Below are positions 51,660-61,180 of a stretch of 64,000 nucleotides of DNA, piece after piece. A model generated the notes under the pieces. That model ran no database searches. It saw only the letters and a list, made by a program, of their open reading frames with translations, and was not told where the DNA came from. The stretch is from Olsenella sp. (lineage in GTDB: Bacteria; Actinomycetota; Coriobacteriia; Coriobacteriales; Atopobiaceae). How positions within the stretch are numbered: the stretch's first letter is position 1; every line of letters starts with the position of its first letter. The position numbers and the translations under genes are program-made. The stretch lies in contig JALCMG010000002.1 of assembly GCA_022648325.1 (NCBI GenBank), positions 1 through 64,000 on the forward strand, written 5' to 3'.

Positions 51660-51688
51660 GTCACACATTCGTTCGTCGAATGTGTGAC
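51660..51688. repeat. Perfect 12-bp-arm hairpin
   Basis: GTCACACATTCG and CGAATGTGTGAC flank TTCGT. A weaker variant follows at 51702-51724 (CACAGATTCG...CGAATGTGT). They lie between the divIVA 3' end and the start of the truncated membrane gene. They could be a degraded repeat, an operator pair or part of a terminator. Confidence 0.6.
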
Positions 51689-51780
51689 ATCATGCGCGGG
51701 TCACAGATTCGGGCACGAATGTGTAGCGAGCGGAGACCGGCGCAGGCAAGAAAGGCGAGACAACGAACTGCCACGGAAAA

Positions 51781-51805
51781 GGGAGGCCCCAACCTGGGAC
51801 CTCCC
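51781..51805 (-). terminator. Terminator of the divIVA operon
   Basis: GGGAGGTCCC and GGGGCCTCCC (minus-strand reading) pair over ten positions with one G-T wobble around a 5-base loop, followed by TTTTCC. It lies 44 bp beyond the divIVA stop. Confidence 0.8.
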
Positions 51806-51848
51806 CGTCACGCCTGTGAAGCTCAGCTTCGGAGCCGTTCTCGCAGCG

Positions 51849-52532
51849 CTAGTCCAGGTCGCCGAAGTCGGTCTGGAACGAGGCGTTGCCCGCAGCCGTG
51901 GAGCCAGCAGGCGCGGCGGGCGCACTCGCGGCAGGACGGACAGCCGGCGCGGCACCGGAGCCGTTGGGCGCCGTGGAGAGCGGCTGCTGGGGGAACACGG
52001 AATCCGCGTCGTCCATGAAGTGCTGCAGGAGCTTCTTGTACTCGCTGCGGAAGTCCTCGCGGGACTGCTTGAGGCGGTCGATCTCGTCCAGCTCGTTCTG
52101 CTTCTCGGCAAGCGCCTGGCGAATGACCTCACGGGCCTTCTGGTCGGCCTCGTTGCGGATGCGCTCCGCGTTGTCGCGCGCGTCAGCAACGAGCTTGTCA
52201 GCACTCTGCTGGGCAACGATGAGCACGCGAGAAATCTGGCTCTCGGATGCCGCAAGGTCATCCGGAGCGGCGGGGGCAGGAGCAACGGTAGTGACTTCCA
52301 TGCGCTCGGGAGCGGCGTTGAGCTGCTCCTCGAGGCTGGCAACCTGAGCCTGGGAAGCAGAGAGCTGCTGCTCGGCAGTGTTCAGGCGACCCTTGAGGTC
52401 TGCGATCTTCTGGAGCATCGCATCAACCTCGCTGGAAATCTGCTCGAGGAAGGCGTCGACCTCCTCGGGGTCGTAGCCATGCTTCGAGGGAGAGAAGGTC
52501 TGCTGCTCGATATCTGCTGGTGTGATTGCCAT
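51849..52532 (-). CDS. divIVA: DivIVA domain cell-division/polar growth protein
   Basis: The start is ATG 52532 behind AAAGGGAC; the longer frame has no support. The 227-residue protein has the DivIVA N-terminal membrane-curvature domain (ITPADIEQQTFSPSKHGYDP, then EEVDAFLEQI) and two coiled-coil stretches (about residues 40-70 and 95-165). A disordered Ala/Pro-rich tail ends in FQTDFGDLD. It marks poles or septa and organises division proteins. It is the last gene of the ftsZ-side operon, 60 bp after yggT. Confidence 0.9.
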   Translation of the reverse strand: MAITPADIEQQTFSPSKHGYDPEEVDAFLEQISSEVDAMLQKIADLKGRLNTAEQQLSASQAQVASLEEQLNAAPERMEVTTVAPAPAAPDDLAASESQISRVLIVAQQSADKLVADARDNAERIRNEADQKAREVIRQALAEKQNELDEIDRLKQSREDFRSEYKKLLQHFMDDADSVFPQQPLSTAPNGSGAAPAVRPAASAPAAPAGSTAAGNASFQTDFGDLD

Positions 52533-52591
52533 CTTTGTCCCTTTCACTTCGACTCGTCGCCCCGGGCAGCGCCCGTCAAGCGGCAATGACG

Positions 52592-52855
52592 TTATAAAAG
52601 TATAGCCAGAAGCAGGCGCTCTATGGCCTCAAGAGCGAAGATCGCCACAATGGGCGAAAAGTCTATACCGCCCAGCGGCGGGATGAAACGCCTGAAGATT
52701 CCCAGCCACGGCTCAACGATCATGCCGATTGCGCTGCGGAAGTCATCAAGCAGGCCAGAGCCTCGTGGAATCCACGAGAGCACGCACCAAATGATGACCA
52801 GGATGTTGTAGATGCGGAAAAGCTGGACGATGAGGTTGGCTATCGTGTAGTTCAA
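52592..52855 (-). CDS. yggT: YggT family membrane protein
   Basis: The start is TTG 52855 behind GAGGAC, since the frame further up is proC sequence. The 87-residue protein has two hydrophobic segments (LFRIYNILVIIWCVLSWIPR and IVAIFALEAIERLLLAIL) and the family motif EPWLGIFRRFIPPLGGIDFSP. YggT proteins regularly sit between sepF and divIVA in Gram-positive division clusters and are thought to help osmotic or septal membrane functions. No catalytic role is known. Confidence 0.88.
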   Translation of the reverse strand: MNYTIANLIVQLFRIYNILVIIWCVLSWIPRGSGLLDDFRSAIGMIVEPWLGIFRRFIPPLGGIDFSPIVAIFALEAIERLLLAILL

Positions 52856-52868
52856 GTGGTCCTCGCTG

Positions 52869-53708
52869 TCAGTCGTCGGTGGTGTCCTTGGCGCCTGCCG
52901 CCTCCGAGAGTTCGCGGGTACGACGCAGGGCCGCGTCCACGCCCGAGCAGGCAACCTCAAACATACCCGACTCCATTGCGCGCAAACCCGCGGCAGTCGT
53001 GCCGCCGGGAGACGTCACCTTCTCCATATAAGCGCGCGGGTGCTCGCCCGACGCCAAGAGCTGCTCGGCCACGCCACGCATGGTAGAGAGCACAAGCTCG
53101 CGGCAGGCTACGGCGGGAAGTCCGCGCTCCACGCCGGCACGCGTGAGGTCGTCGACGAGAAGCGCCATATACGCAGGACCGCAGCCCACAACGGCACCCT
53201 CGGCGTCGAGCTGGTCCTCACGGAGCACAACGGCACTCCCCAGGGCAGAAAAAATCGCCAGTGCGAGCGCGAGGTCTTCCTCCGTCGCGCGAGACCCCGG
53301 ACAGACGGCCGTCGCGCCCGAGAGCACCTGCACCGGCAGGTTGGGCATGGCACGCACCACACGAGACGAGGCAAGCGAGGCCTCGAGTGAGGCGACCGAG
53401 ACGCCCGCGGCAATAGAGATCACCAGACGTCCGGCAAGGCCGTCCGCGTGCTCGGCAAGGACCCCGGGAAGCACCTGGGGCTTCACGGCAAGGACAACCG
53501 TGCTGGGGTCCTGGGCGAGAAGCTCCTCGTTGCTGGTGAAGGTCTTGATCCCAAGCTCCGCAAGCGGGGCGAGCTTGCCCGCCGAGGGGTTGGCGACAAG
53601 GATGCGCTCGGGGTCTGCGGCACCAGGCGCCACAAGCCCACGCGCGATGGCGGCGCCCATGGAGCCCGCACCGATGACGCCGATGGCCTTCTCGATCTTC
53701 TCGGCCAT
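52869..53708 (-). CDS. proC: Pyrroline-5-carboxylate reductase
   Basis: Last step of proline synthesis. The start is ATG 53708 (MAEKIEKAIGVIGAGSMG). The 279-residue protein has the Rossmann motif IGVIGAGSMGAAIARG, AVKPQVLPGVL, ISIAAGVSVASLE, VRAMPNLPVQV and the C-terminal ProC signature MEKVTSPGGTTAAGLRAME. Complete. Four bases separate it from sepF. Presence of proC inside the division cluster is common in Gram-positive bacteria. Confidence 0.95.
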   Translation of the reverse strand: MAEKIEKAIGVIGAGSMGAAIARGLVAPGAADPERILVANPSAGKLAPLAELGIKTFTSNEELLAQDPSTVVLAVKPQVLPGVLAEHADGLAGRLVISIAAGVSVASLEASLASSRVVRAMPNLPVQVLSGATAVCPGSRATEEDLALALAIFSALGSAVVLREDQLDAEGAVVGCGPAYMALLVDDLTRAGVERGLPAVACRELVLSTMRGVAEQLLASGEHPRAYMEKVTSPGGTTAAGLRAMESGMFEVACSGVDAALRRTRELSEAAGAKDTTDD

Positions 53709-53712
53709 GGCG

Positions 53713-54387
53713 CTATGCCTCGAGGTCGCCGTCGACGACGAGCTTGTCGATGTCGCCCTGGGTAAGCTCGATGCCTGCGGGAAGCACGGCAAAGACGCGG
53801 TCTCCGAGCGCCTCGACCGACCCTGACACGCCGTAGCTCAGCCCATAGCAGAAGTCGAGGATGCGCTTGGCGGTCTCGATGTTGGTGCCCCTGAAGATGA
53901 GGATGACGGGCTGGTTGGTGCGCACGCGCCTCACCACGGACTGCACGTCGTCGTACGAGACGGGACGCAGCACGTAGGGAGGAAGCTGGCCGGAGGTCAC
54001 ACGAGACGACGAGCCGCCGCGGCCGAGGTCCGCGGGCGCCGTCGGCGCAGGGCTCGGCGCCGGGGGCTCGTAGGCAGGCCTGTAGGTGGGCTCGGGCGGC
54101 TCGACGTAGCTGGGGCGCGGACGCGTGTCGCGCTGGTCGGCGTAGGCTGCAGCAGGGTTCTGCGTCACCGGGCGACCAGAGCGCGTGTATACCGAGACGC
54201 TCTCCGCCTCGGGGCGCGATGTGTTGCCCAGGAGCTTGGTTGCGCTGCCCGTGGGGCGACGGTCTCCGTAGCCGCGCTCGCGGTCACGCTCGCGCTGCTC
54301 GTCGTCACCGTCGTAGTAGTCGTCCTCGTAGTCGTCGTAGTCGTCGTCCCTACGGAAACGATCCCTGATGTTGTCGAGGAAGCCCAT
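53713..54387 (-). CDS. sepF: SepF, FtsZ membrane anchor
   Basis: The start is ATG 54387 (MGFLDNIRDRFRRDDD), whose N-terminal amphipathic helix binds membrane. A long disordered acidic then Pro-rich linker (residues 14-130) follows. The DUF552 domain is in the C-terminal 90 residues (VLRPVSYDDVQSVVRRVRTN, VILIFRGTNIETAKRILDF, GLSYGVSGSVEALGDRVFAV). In actinobacteria without FtsA, SepF is the main anchor of FtsZ, which fits the missing ftsA here. 224 residues; the linker is longer than in Bacillus. Confidence 0.95.
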   Translation of the reverse strand: MGFLDNIRDRFRRDDDYDDYEDDYYDGDDEQRERDRERGYGDRRPTGSATKLLGNTSRPEAESVSVYTRSGRPVTQNPAAAYADQRDTRPRPSYVEPPEPTYRPAYEPPAPSPAPTAPADLGRGGSSSRVTSGQLPPYVLRPVSYDDVQSVVRRVRTNQPVILIFRGTNIETAKRILDFCYGLSYGVSGSVEALGDRVFAVLPAGIELTQGDIDKLVVDGDLEA

Positions 54388-54436
54388 GATTCCCCCATCC
54401 GTATTGCGGGGTCCAACACCCCGCCCCATTGCCAGA

Positions 54437-55168
54437 TTAACCCAGAACGTACCTGGGATCGAACACCGTTCTGCCAAGCCGTACAATCGTGGAGCCCTCC
54501 TCGACCGCAATCGGGAAGTCGTCGCTCATACCGCACGAGAGGACCGGCAGCTCAAGGCCGACGCGGGCCGCGAGCTCGTCGCGGAGCTCGCGCAGACCGG
54601 AGAAGGTCCTTCTCGCCACGTCCATGTCGTGCGCCGGCGCCATGGTCATGAGGCCGTGAACGCGCAGAGCAGGGAGCGCCAGGATATCCCCGAACGACGC
54701 GCGGACCTCGTCGGGCGAGAAGCCGGACTTTGACTCCTCCCCCGAGACGTTTACCTCGAGAAGCACGTCGCTCGTCAGATTGTGGCCTACGCCGCGCTTG
54801 GAGATGGCCTCGGCCAGGTGGAGCGAGGACACCGAGTGGATGAGCGTCACGTTGCCCACGACCTCGCGCACCTTGTTGGTCTGCAGGTGGCCAATCATGT
54901 CAAAGCGCACTCCGGCCATCTCGGGGTACGCGGAGATGCCATCGAGCTTGCGGACAAGCTCCTGGGGGCGGTTCTCGCCAAAGGCGCGGTAGCCCGCCCT
55001 CCAGGCGAGGTCGACCTGCGGCACGTCAACGGTCTTTGAGACGGCGAGAAGCTCGACCTCCGCTGGGTTGCGCCCGGCACGAGCGGCGGCCTCGGCTATA
55101 CGCTGGAGAATCTCCTCCCTGCGCTTGACGAGAAACGCTGCGTAGCTCTCGTCCTCTGTTTCGTCCAT
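54437..55168 (-). CDS. yggS: YggS family PLP homeostasis protein
   Basis: The 243-residue TIM-barrel protein binds pyridoxal 5'-phosphate without known catalysis. Features: the PLP lysine in LLAVSKTVDVP near residue 45, FGENRPQELVRK, FDMIGHLQTNKVR, VNVSGEESKSGFSP, VHGLMTMAP and the phosphate-binding end SCGMSDDFPIAVEEGSTIVR. All conserved. It lies between pgeF and sepF, the standard position in Gram-positive division clusters. Confidence 0.95.
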   Translation of the reverse strand: MDETEDESYAAFLVKRREEILQRIAEAAARAGRNPAEVELLAVSKTVDVPQVDLAWRAGYRAFGENRPQELVRKLDGISAYPEMAGVRFDMIGHLQTNKVREVVGNVTLIHSVSSLHLAEAISKRGVGHNLTSDVLLEVNVSGEESKSGFSPDEVRASFGDILALPALRVHGLMTMAPAHDMDVARRTFSGLRELRDELAARVGLELPVLSCGMSDDFPIAVEEGSTIVRLGRTVFDPRYVLG

Positions 55169-55224
55169 CTAGACCAGCTCCCATAAACTCGGTGAAAACC
55201 ACGCCCCACAAAGGGCGCCCCTCG

Positions 55225-56031
55225 CTACTCCCCCACCATCACGGCCATGGCGCCATGCCGTCCGCACGACCCGTGCTCTGCCCGGTACGAGAAGAACCTC
55301 TCGGTTGCCGATGCGGTGGAGACGTCGCAGCAGGCGACGGAGCTCCTGGGGACTCCCGCTTCGACGAGCACCTCCAAGACGGCGGCACCGAGGTCGAGGT
55401 TCCTCTCGCCCCAGATGACGCCGGGACCAAACTCCGCCGAGAAGCGCGCGGCGAGCTCGGGCGAGACCTCATAGTCCTCACGACCGATGTGAGGGCCCAC
55501 GTAGGCAAGCACCTGCGAGACGGGCACACCGGTCTCCTCCGCGAGAATCCGCGCCGCTTTCGCGCCTATGCGCGCAATTGTCCCTCGCCAGCCGGAATGC
55601 ACAACGGCAAAACCGCCCGGCACAACGAGGACGATGGGCACGCAATCCGCAAAGCACAGGAGCACGGGAACGTTAGGGGCGGTGCAGACAATTGCGTCGG
55701 CGCCGCTCGTGGCAGCCTCTTGGGCAGCACGGACCGCGTCCGCATTGGAGGAGCGAACCACAACGACCTTGTCGCCGTGCACCTGATGCGGGTTCACAAG
55801 AGCGGAGAGGTGATCCTCCGCGCCAATGGCCACCAGCACCCTGCGGCGGTTCTCCTCCACGCAAGAGGGATCGTCTCCGCAGGCACCTCCCAGGTTGAGG
55901 GAGGCGTAGCACCCGCGAGAAACGCCGCCCGTTCGCTCCGTGAACGCAAACGCGACCTCCTGGGGGACGTGCTCGTCTCCCAGGAGGGTCACTCCCTTCG
56001 ACTGATACCTTGTGAGCGCGGGCTCGGGCAT
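55225..56031 (-). CDS. pgeF: Peptidoglycan editing factor PgeF (YfiH family)
   Basis: The 268-residue laccase-domain protein removes wrongly placed L-Ser from the peptidoglycan precursor stem in E. coli; some homologues also act on nucleosides. Features: VAFAFTERTGGVSRGCYASL at the N-terminus, HQVHGDKVVVV, TGADAIVC-type loop (SGADAIVCTAPN), LLCFADCVPIV with the metal Cys, VVHSGWRGTIARI with the His, and YVGPHIGREDYEV. It starts five bases after the ftsZ stop, so it is in the ftsZ operon. Confidence 0.93.
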   Translation of the reverse strand: MPEPALTRYQSKGVTLLGDEHVPQEVAFAFTERTGGVSRGCYASLNLGGACGDDPSCVEENRRRVLVAIGAEDHLSALVNPHQVHGDKVVVVRSSNADAVRAAQEAATSGADAIVCTAPNVPVLLCFADCVPIVLVVPGGFAVVHSGWRGTIARIGAKAARILAEETGVPVSQVLAYVGPHIGREDYEVSPELAARFSAEFGPGVIWGERNLDLGAAVLEVLVEAGVPRSSVACCDVSTASATERFFSYRAEHGSCGRHGAMAVMVGE

Positions 56032-56035
56032 GGCA

Positions 56036-57169
<1,134 letters not shown>

Positions 57170-57319
57170 CGTTTCCTCCTCGTTGGCGGCGGCCCTGTGC
57201 CAGCGCCCTTGCTGGTGCGTTCGTGCTTCGCTCATATGACGTTTTTCGTCCAGCCCCATGAAAAGCGCTGGTAGAAACCCTAAACCTCAGGTTAAGCCAG
57301 ATGCTCCCCACAAAGTGAC

Positions 57320-57351
57320 GTATATTTGCACATTGGGCGCACTCTCGTCAA
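57320..57351 (-). promoter_or_regulatory. Possible ftsZ promoter
   Basis: On the minus strand a TTGACG box (57346-57351) is followed after about 19 bases by AATATA (57321-57326). The leader to ftsZ is about 150 bp. The spacing is longer than ideal. Confidence 0.35.
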
Positions 57352-57411
57352 ACCCTTTGTGCAAACGGTGAAAATCGCAGGTAAACAGCATCGCTCTGAA
57401 GCGCGAAAACC

Positions 57412-57428
57412 CTCAAGTAAAACTTGAG
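57412..57428 (-). terminator. Terminator between ftsQ and ftsZ
   Basis: CTCAAG-TTTTA-CTTGAG hairpin, 17 bp beyond the ftsQ stop, followed by GGGTTTTCG on the minus strand. It is short but well placed, and separates the mur-fts operon from ftsZ. Confidence 0.55.
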
Positions 57429-57445
57429 TCTAATGTGCTGCCGCC

Positions 57446-58642
57446 CTAGTTTTTGCCATTCGAGATGCTTGCGGAGTCCGCCGAATCCGTCTTCTGGGTG
57501 GAACCTGTAGTGGACCCCGTTGATGAGGCGCCAACCGCCCCCGTCCCAGCCGTCACGTTCGTGGAATCAATCTTTCTGTATGAGGGGCTCGATGGCACGC
57601 GCACGTTGATGTAGGTAAGCTCATCAGGATACTCGACAAGCAGGCTCTTGATAACCTCTTCCTTCGAGGAGATGTCGCTTGGCGACCCCAGCGAGACCTC
57701 CACGCCACTTGAGAGGACGCACGAGACACTCGCCTCACTTGGCGCAGTAAAGCTCACAATCTGCGACGAGAAGTCGGACGAGAAGCCATCGAGGTAGCTC
57801 CTCACTGCGGCAATCACGTCGTCGGTGGCCTTGGACCCAGCCACTGGGTCGACCGTCGCGGGAACTCCGGTGATGAGAATTGCCCCAACCGAAGTTGCCT
57901 TCTCAAGGCCCACGTCGTCTGTCGACTCACCGTCGGAGACGTCAAGGTTCGCGGGCTCGAGCCAGACCTCCCCCTCGCCCAGATACCACGCCACGCTCCG
58001 CGAACTCATCACTACGACAGCCTCTACCTTGCGCTCGGTGACAGAGATCTTGAGCTTGTCCGGAAACTCGCGTTCGATGCTCACCGATGCGACCCATGGG
58101 TTCTTCATGAGGTTCCGGGTGATTGCATTGGTGTCGACGTTGAGAAGGGTCGTACCCTCCTCGACGTTTGCAAGTTTCTGGATGTCATCTGCGCTCACGT
58201 GGTCGGAGGCCACGGCGTCGATGGACGTTATCCGGAAGGTCGAGGTATTGCTCAGGACGAGAAAAACTACGCCGAGAACAGCCGCAACGATGGCAGCCAC
58301 AACGACGACACGCAGGACAATGCCCATGGCGTCAGCCGTACGCGCCTGACGCGCTCTGGCCTCCCTGGCCTCCCGCCCGCTCTTGGGTCGGGGGGTCCTC
58401 TGTATCCGCAGGGAAGGTGCCTTCGGCTGATTGAGCTTGGGAGCGGCGACTGGCTTTGACTTGGGCTGTGGTTTAGCCTTGGGCTGGCGCACCGGCCTCG
58501 AGGCGGGCTTGGGAATTCGCACGGGACGCGGCGTACGACCGCGCGACACGGAAGCCGGACGAGATACGGGGGTGGGACGTCCCTGTGCCTGGCGCTTCGT
58601 GGCCTTGCGCGCCGTGGGCCTTCTCCTATCGTCTGACGCCAT
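57446..58642 (-). CDS. ftsQ: Cell division protein FtsQ (POTRA domain)
   Basis: The 398-residue bitopic membrane protein has a very basic, Pro/Lys/Arg-rich cytoplasmic part (residues 1-100). One helix follows (LRVVVVAAIVAAVLGVVFLV), then the extracytoplasmic POTRA domain (FRITSIDAVASDHVSADDIQ, TLLNVDTNAITRNLMKNPWV, VSIEREFPDKLKISVTERK) and the FtsQ beta domain. A Ser/Thr-rich tail from about residue 365 is extra. FtsQ links early and late divisome proteins. It lies 11 bp after murB in the same operon. Confidence 0.92.
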   Translation of the reverse strand: MASDDRRRPTARKATKRQAQGRPTPVSRPASVSRGRTPRPVRIPKPASRPVRQPKAKPQPKSKPVAAPKLNQPKAPSLRIQRTPRPKSGREAREARARQARTADAMGIVLRVVVVAAIVAAVLGVVFLVLSNTSTFRITSIDAVASDHVSADDIQKLANVEEGTTLLNVDTNAITRNLMKNPWVASVSIEREFPDKLKISVTERKVEAVVVMSSRSVAWYLGEGEVWLEPANLDVSDGESTDDVGLEKATSVGAILITGVPATVDPVAGSKATDDVIAAVRSYLDGFSSDFSSQIVSFTAPSEASVSCVLSSGVEVSLGSPSDISSKEEVIKSLLVEYPDELTYINVRVPSSPSYRKIDSTNVTAGTGAVGASSTGSTTGSTQKTDSADSASISNGKN

Positions 58643-58653
58643 CCGCGCTCTCC

Positions 58654-59568
58654 CTATGCCCCAAACCCGAGCAGCTTGACCTCGGGCTGAAGGTCGATCT
58701 GGTACTTCTCCCGCACAGCATCATGGACGTGTTGCATGACCTCAACTACATCGTGGGCATGCGCACCCCCATCGTTCACGATGAAGTTGGCGTGAACATC
58801 GGAGACCACCGCACCGCCAATGCGATACCCCTTAAGACCGCAAGCCTCGATCATGACGGCAGCAGAGCGAGAGCCAGGATTCCTGAAGACCGAGCCGCAG
58901 CAGGGCCTTCCCATGGGCTGTGATTGGCTGCGTCGGCGCAACCGCTCCTCGACGTCGCGCGAGATTGCGTCACGGCTGCCCGGCGTGAGGCGGAAGCTTG
59001 CCTCGAGGATGATCTCGGTAGTGGGAAGCGAGGTCGTACGGTAGCCCCACTCGACCTCGGAGGAAGCATGACGCACCAGTCCCTTGCCCGGCCGCAGGCT
59101 CACTACATCCTCAATCACGCTGCCAACCCACTCGTGTCTGGCGCCGGCATCCATCGAGACGGCACCACCCACGGTGCCGGGGATACCCGCGCAGAACTCG
59201 AGGCCGGCAAGCGAGCGCTTCATGGCCTCGGAGACGAGCTTTGGGAGCGGAAGCGCCGCTCCTGCCGTCACGCGACCATCCTCTGCAAAGCTCATGCGCG
59301 AGAACTCGCGGCCAAGCGTGATGACGCACCCGTCATAGCCGGTGTCTGCGGCGAGGATGTTTGAGCCCTTCCCCACGACCACCCAGGGCACGCGCTCGGC
59401 GCGCAGGACCTCGACGGTCTTGAGCAGGGCCTCGTAGGTATTCGCGCACACGAAGAGCGCGGCAGGGCCACCAATGCGGTAGCTCGTGCGGTGAGAGAGC
59501 CGCTCGCCGCGAATGACGTCCGCGTCAATGGCGCCCGAGAGGCCCATGTATGCGTTGAAGACACTCAC
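58654..59568 (-). CDS. murB: UDP-N-acetylenolpyruvoylglucosamine reductase
   Basis: Reduces enolpyruvyl-UDP-GlcNAc to UDP-MurNAc with NADPH and FAD. The 304-residue protein has the FAD-binding motif VVGKGSNILAADTGYDG, LEFCAGIPGTVGGAVSMDAG, YRTTSLPTTEIILEASF and the C-terminal catalytic part GSVFRNPGSRSAAVMIEACG with the proton-donor Ser, then IVNDGGAHAHDVVEVM. This pattern is type II MurB, usual in Gram-positives. The gap to murC is five bases. Confidence 0.96.
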   Translation of the reverse strand: MSVFNAYMGLSGAIDADVIRGERLSHRTSYRIGGPAALFVCANTYEALLKTVEVLRAERVPWVVVGKGSNILAADTGYDGCVITLGREFSRMSFAEDGRVTAGAALPLPKLVSEAMKRSLAGLEFCAGIPGTVGGAVSMDAGARHEWVGSVIEDVVSLRPGKGLVRHASSEVEWGYRTTSLPTTEIILEASFRLTPGSRDAISRDVEERLRRRSQSQPMGRPCCGSVFRNPGSRSAAVMIEACGLKGYRIGGAVVSDVHANFIVNDGGAHAHDVVEVMQHVHDAVREKYQIDLQPEVKLLGFGA

Positions 59569-59573
59569 GCCCG

Positions 59574-61028
59574 TTACTCGTCTTTCTTCTCGTCACGCTC
59601 GCGCATGGCAGCGATGAACGCGGGACCAATCTGGGTGACGTCACCTGCGCCCTGAGTGATGAGCAGGTCGCCGGGACGGCAGGTGTCGCAAAGGTTCTGG
59701 ATGAGCTCGTGGCGGTTAGGGATATAGCGCACGTCGGGCACCATGCCCGCTGCCTCGACCTGAGCTGAGACGGTCTTGCCCGAGATTCCGGGGATGGGCA
59801 TCTCGCCCGCCGAGAAGACGTCCATCACGCGTAGGACATCTGCCTTGTCGAATGCGTGCGCAAAGAGCGGCTCGAGTGCCTTGGTGCGGCTATAGCGGTG
59901 CGGCTGGAACACGCAGACGATACGGTCGAAGCCAAGCTGTGAAGCGGCGTCGAGCGTGGCGGCAATCTCGGTGGGGTGGTGGCCGTAGTCGTCCACCACG
60001 GTGATGTCATCGATGTCTCCCACGTGCGTGAAGCGCCTGCGCGCGCCCTTGAACTCCGAGAGCTTTTCGGCTGCCTGGGTGACGTCTGCGCCCAGGACGT
60101 CTGCCACGGCGATGGCTGCCGTGGCGTTTGCCATGTTGTGGCGGCCGGGATTCGACTTGATGGTGACCTCGACAGAGGTGCCGGAGGGAGTCTTCACCGA
60201 GAAGCGCATGGCAAGTCGGTGTGGTGCCAGGCCCCGCTCGGGAACACAGACGTAATCGTTGCCCTTGTCAAAGCCATAGGTCACCACGTGACGGCCGGTA
60301 GAGCGGGCAAGCTTGACGTAGTGGGGGTTGTCGCCGTTCACCACGACGGTGCCCTTCTCGCCCACCAGGTCCATGAAGGTGCAGAAGGTCTTCTCGATGT
60401 TCTCGAGCGTGCCGTAGTGGTCAAGATGGTCTTCCTCGATGTTGGTGACCACCACAACATCGGGGTTGAGGTAGAGGAAGGAACCGTCGGACTCGTCCGC
60501 CTCGCAGACAAAGTAGCCGCCCTCGCCGTTCCTGCCGTTGGTGTCGTAGCCCTCGACCACGCCGCCGATGAGGAAGGAGGGGTCCCAACCCAAGCGATCG
60601 AGCATGGTAGCAATCATGGACGACGTGGTGGTCTTGCCATGGGTGCCGGCAACGGCAACGGTGATGGCATTGTTCGAGAGATACGACAGCATCTTGGCGC
60701 GCGGCCAGATGGGAATGCCCAGCTCGCGGGCACGAACGACCTCGGGGTTTGTCTCGGGGACGGCGCTTGAGGTGACGACCACTTCGGGAGAGACGCGGTC
60801 GATGGTTGCGGCGTCGTGCCCAATGGTCACGGCGATGCCTGCGTCCTCGAGCTCGCGCACGTAGTGAGAGCTCTTGAGGTCTGAGCCGGTAACCTTGCAG
60901 CCACGCTTGTTGAGCACGAGGGCGATGCCGCTCATGCCCGCCCCGCCGATGCCCACGAAGTGGGCGCTCGAAATGCTCTTGCTCGTCTCGGCCGCGTTGT
61001 CGCGGGCCGTCTCCTCGATGTCTTCCAT
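59574..61028 (-). CDS. murC: UDP-N-acetylmuramate--L-alanine ligase
   Basis: ATP-dependent addition of L-Ala to UDP-MurNAc. The start is ATG 61028 behind GGAAGGGG; a TTG at 61043 is weaker. The 484-residue Mur ligase has FVGIGGAGMSGIALVL at the N-terminus, the P-loop VAGTHGKTTTSSMIATML near residue 118, VTNIEEDHLDHYG, PGRHNMANATAAIAV and DDYGHHPTEIAATL. Complete. About 150 bp separate it from murG, where a small GGCCC/GGGCC hairpin (about 61110-61126) lies. Confidence 0.97.
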   Translation of the reverse strand: MEDIEETARDNAAETSKSISSAHFVGIGGAGMSGIALVLNKRGCKVTGSDLKSSHYVRELEDAGIAVTIGHDAATIDRVSPEVVVTSSAVPETNPEVVRARELGIPIWPRAKMLSYLSNNAITVAVAGTHGKTTTSSMIATMLDRLGWDPSFLIGGVVEGYDTNGRNGEGGYFVCEADESDGSFLYLNPDVVVVTNIEEDHLDHYGTLENIEKTFCTFMDLVGEKGTVVVNGDNPHYVKLARSTGRHVVTYGFDKGNDYVCVPERGLAPHRLAMRFSVKTPSGTSVEVTIKSNPGRHNMANATAAIAVADVLGADVTQAAEKLSEFKGARRRFTHVGDIDDITVVDDYGHHPTEIAATLDAASQLGFDRIVCVFQPHRYSRTKALEPLFAHAFDKADVLRVMDVFSAGEMPIPGISGKTVSAQVEAAGMVPDVRYIPNRHELIQNLCDTCRPGDLLITQGAGDVTQIGPAFIAAMRERDEKKDE

Positions 61029-61180
61029 GGCTACCCCTTCCAAAGGTGCGCAGCGAGAAGACCCGCCACGGAAACTAGTTCGCCTAACCCATTCACTCTA
61101 GCCGATGGACGGCCCTTAGCGGGCCGCGCCGCGAAGGCACCACGGAGTTCCCAGGCCCTCGCATGCCGCCCGCGACACGC

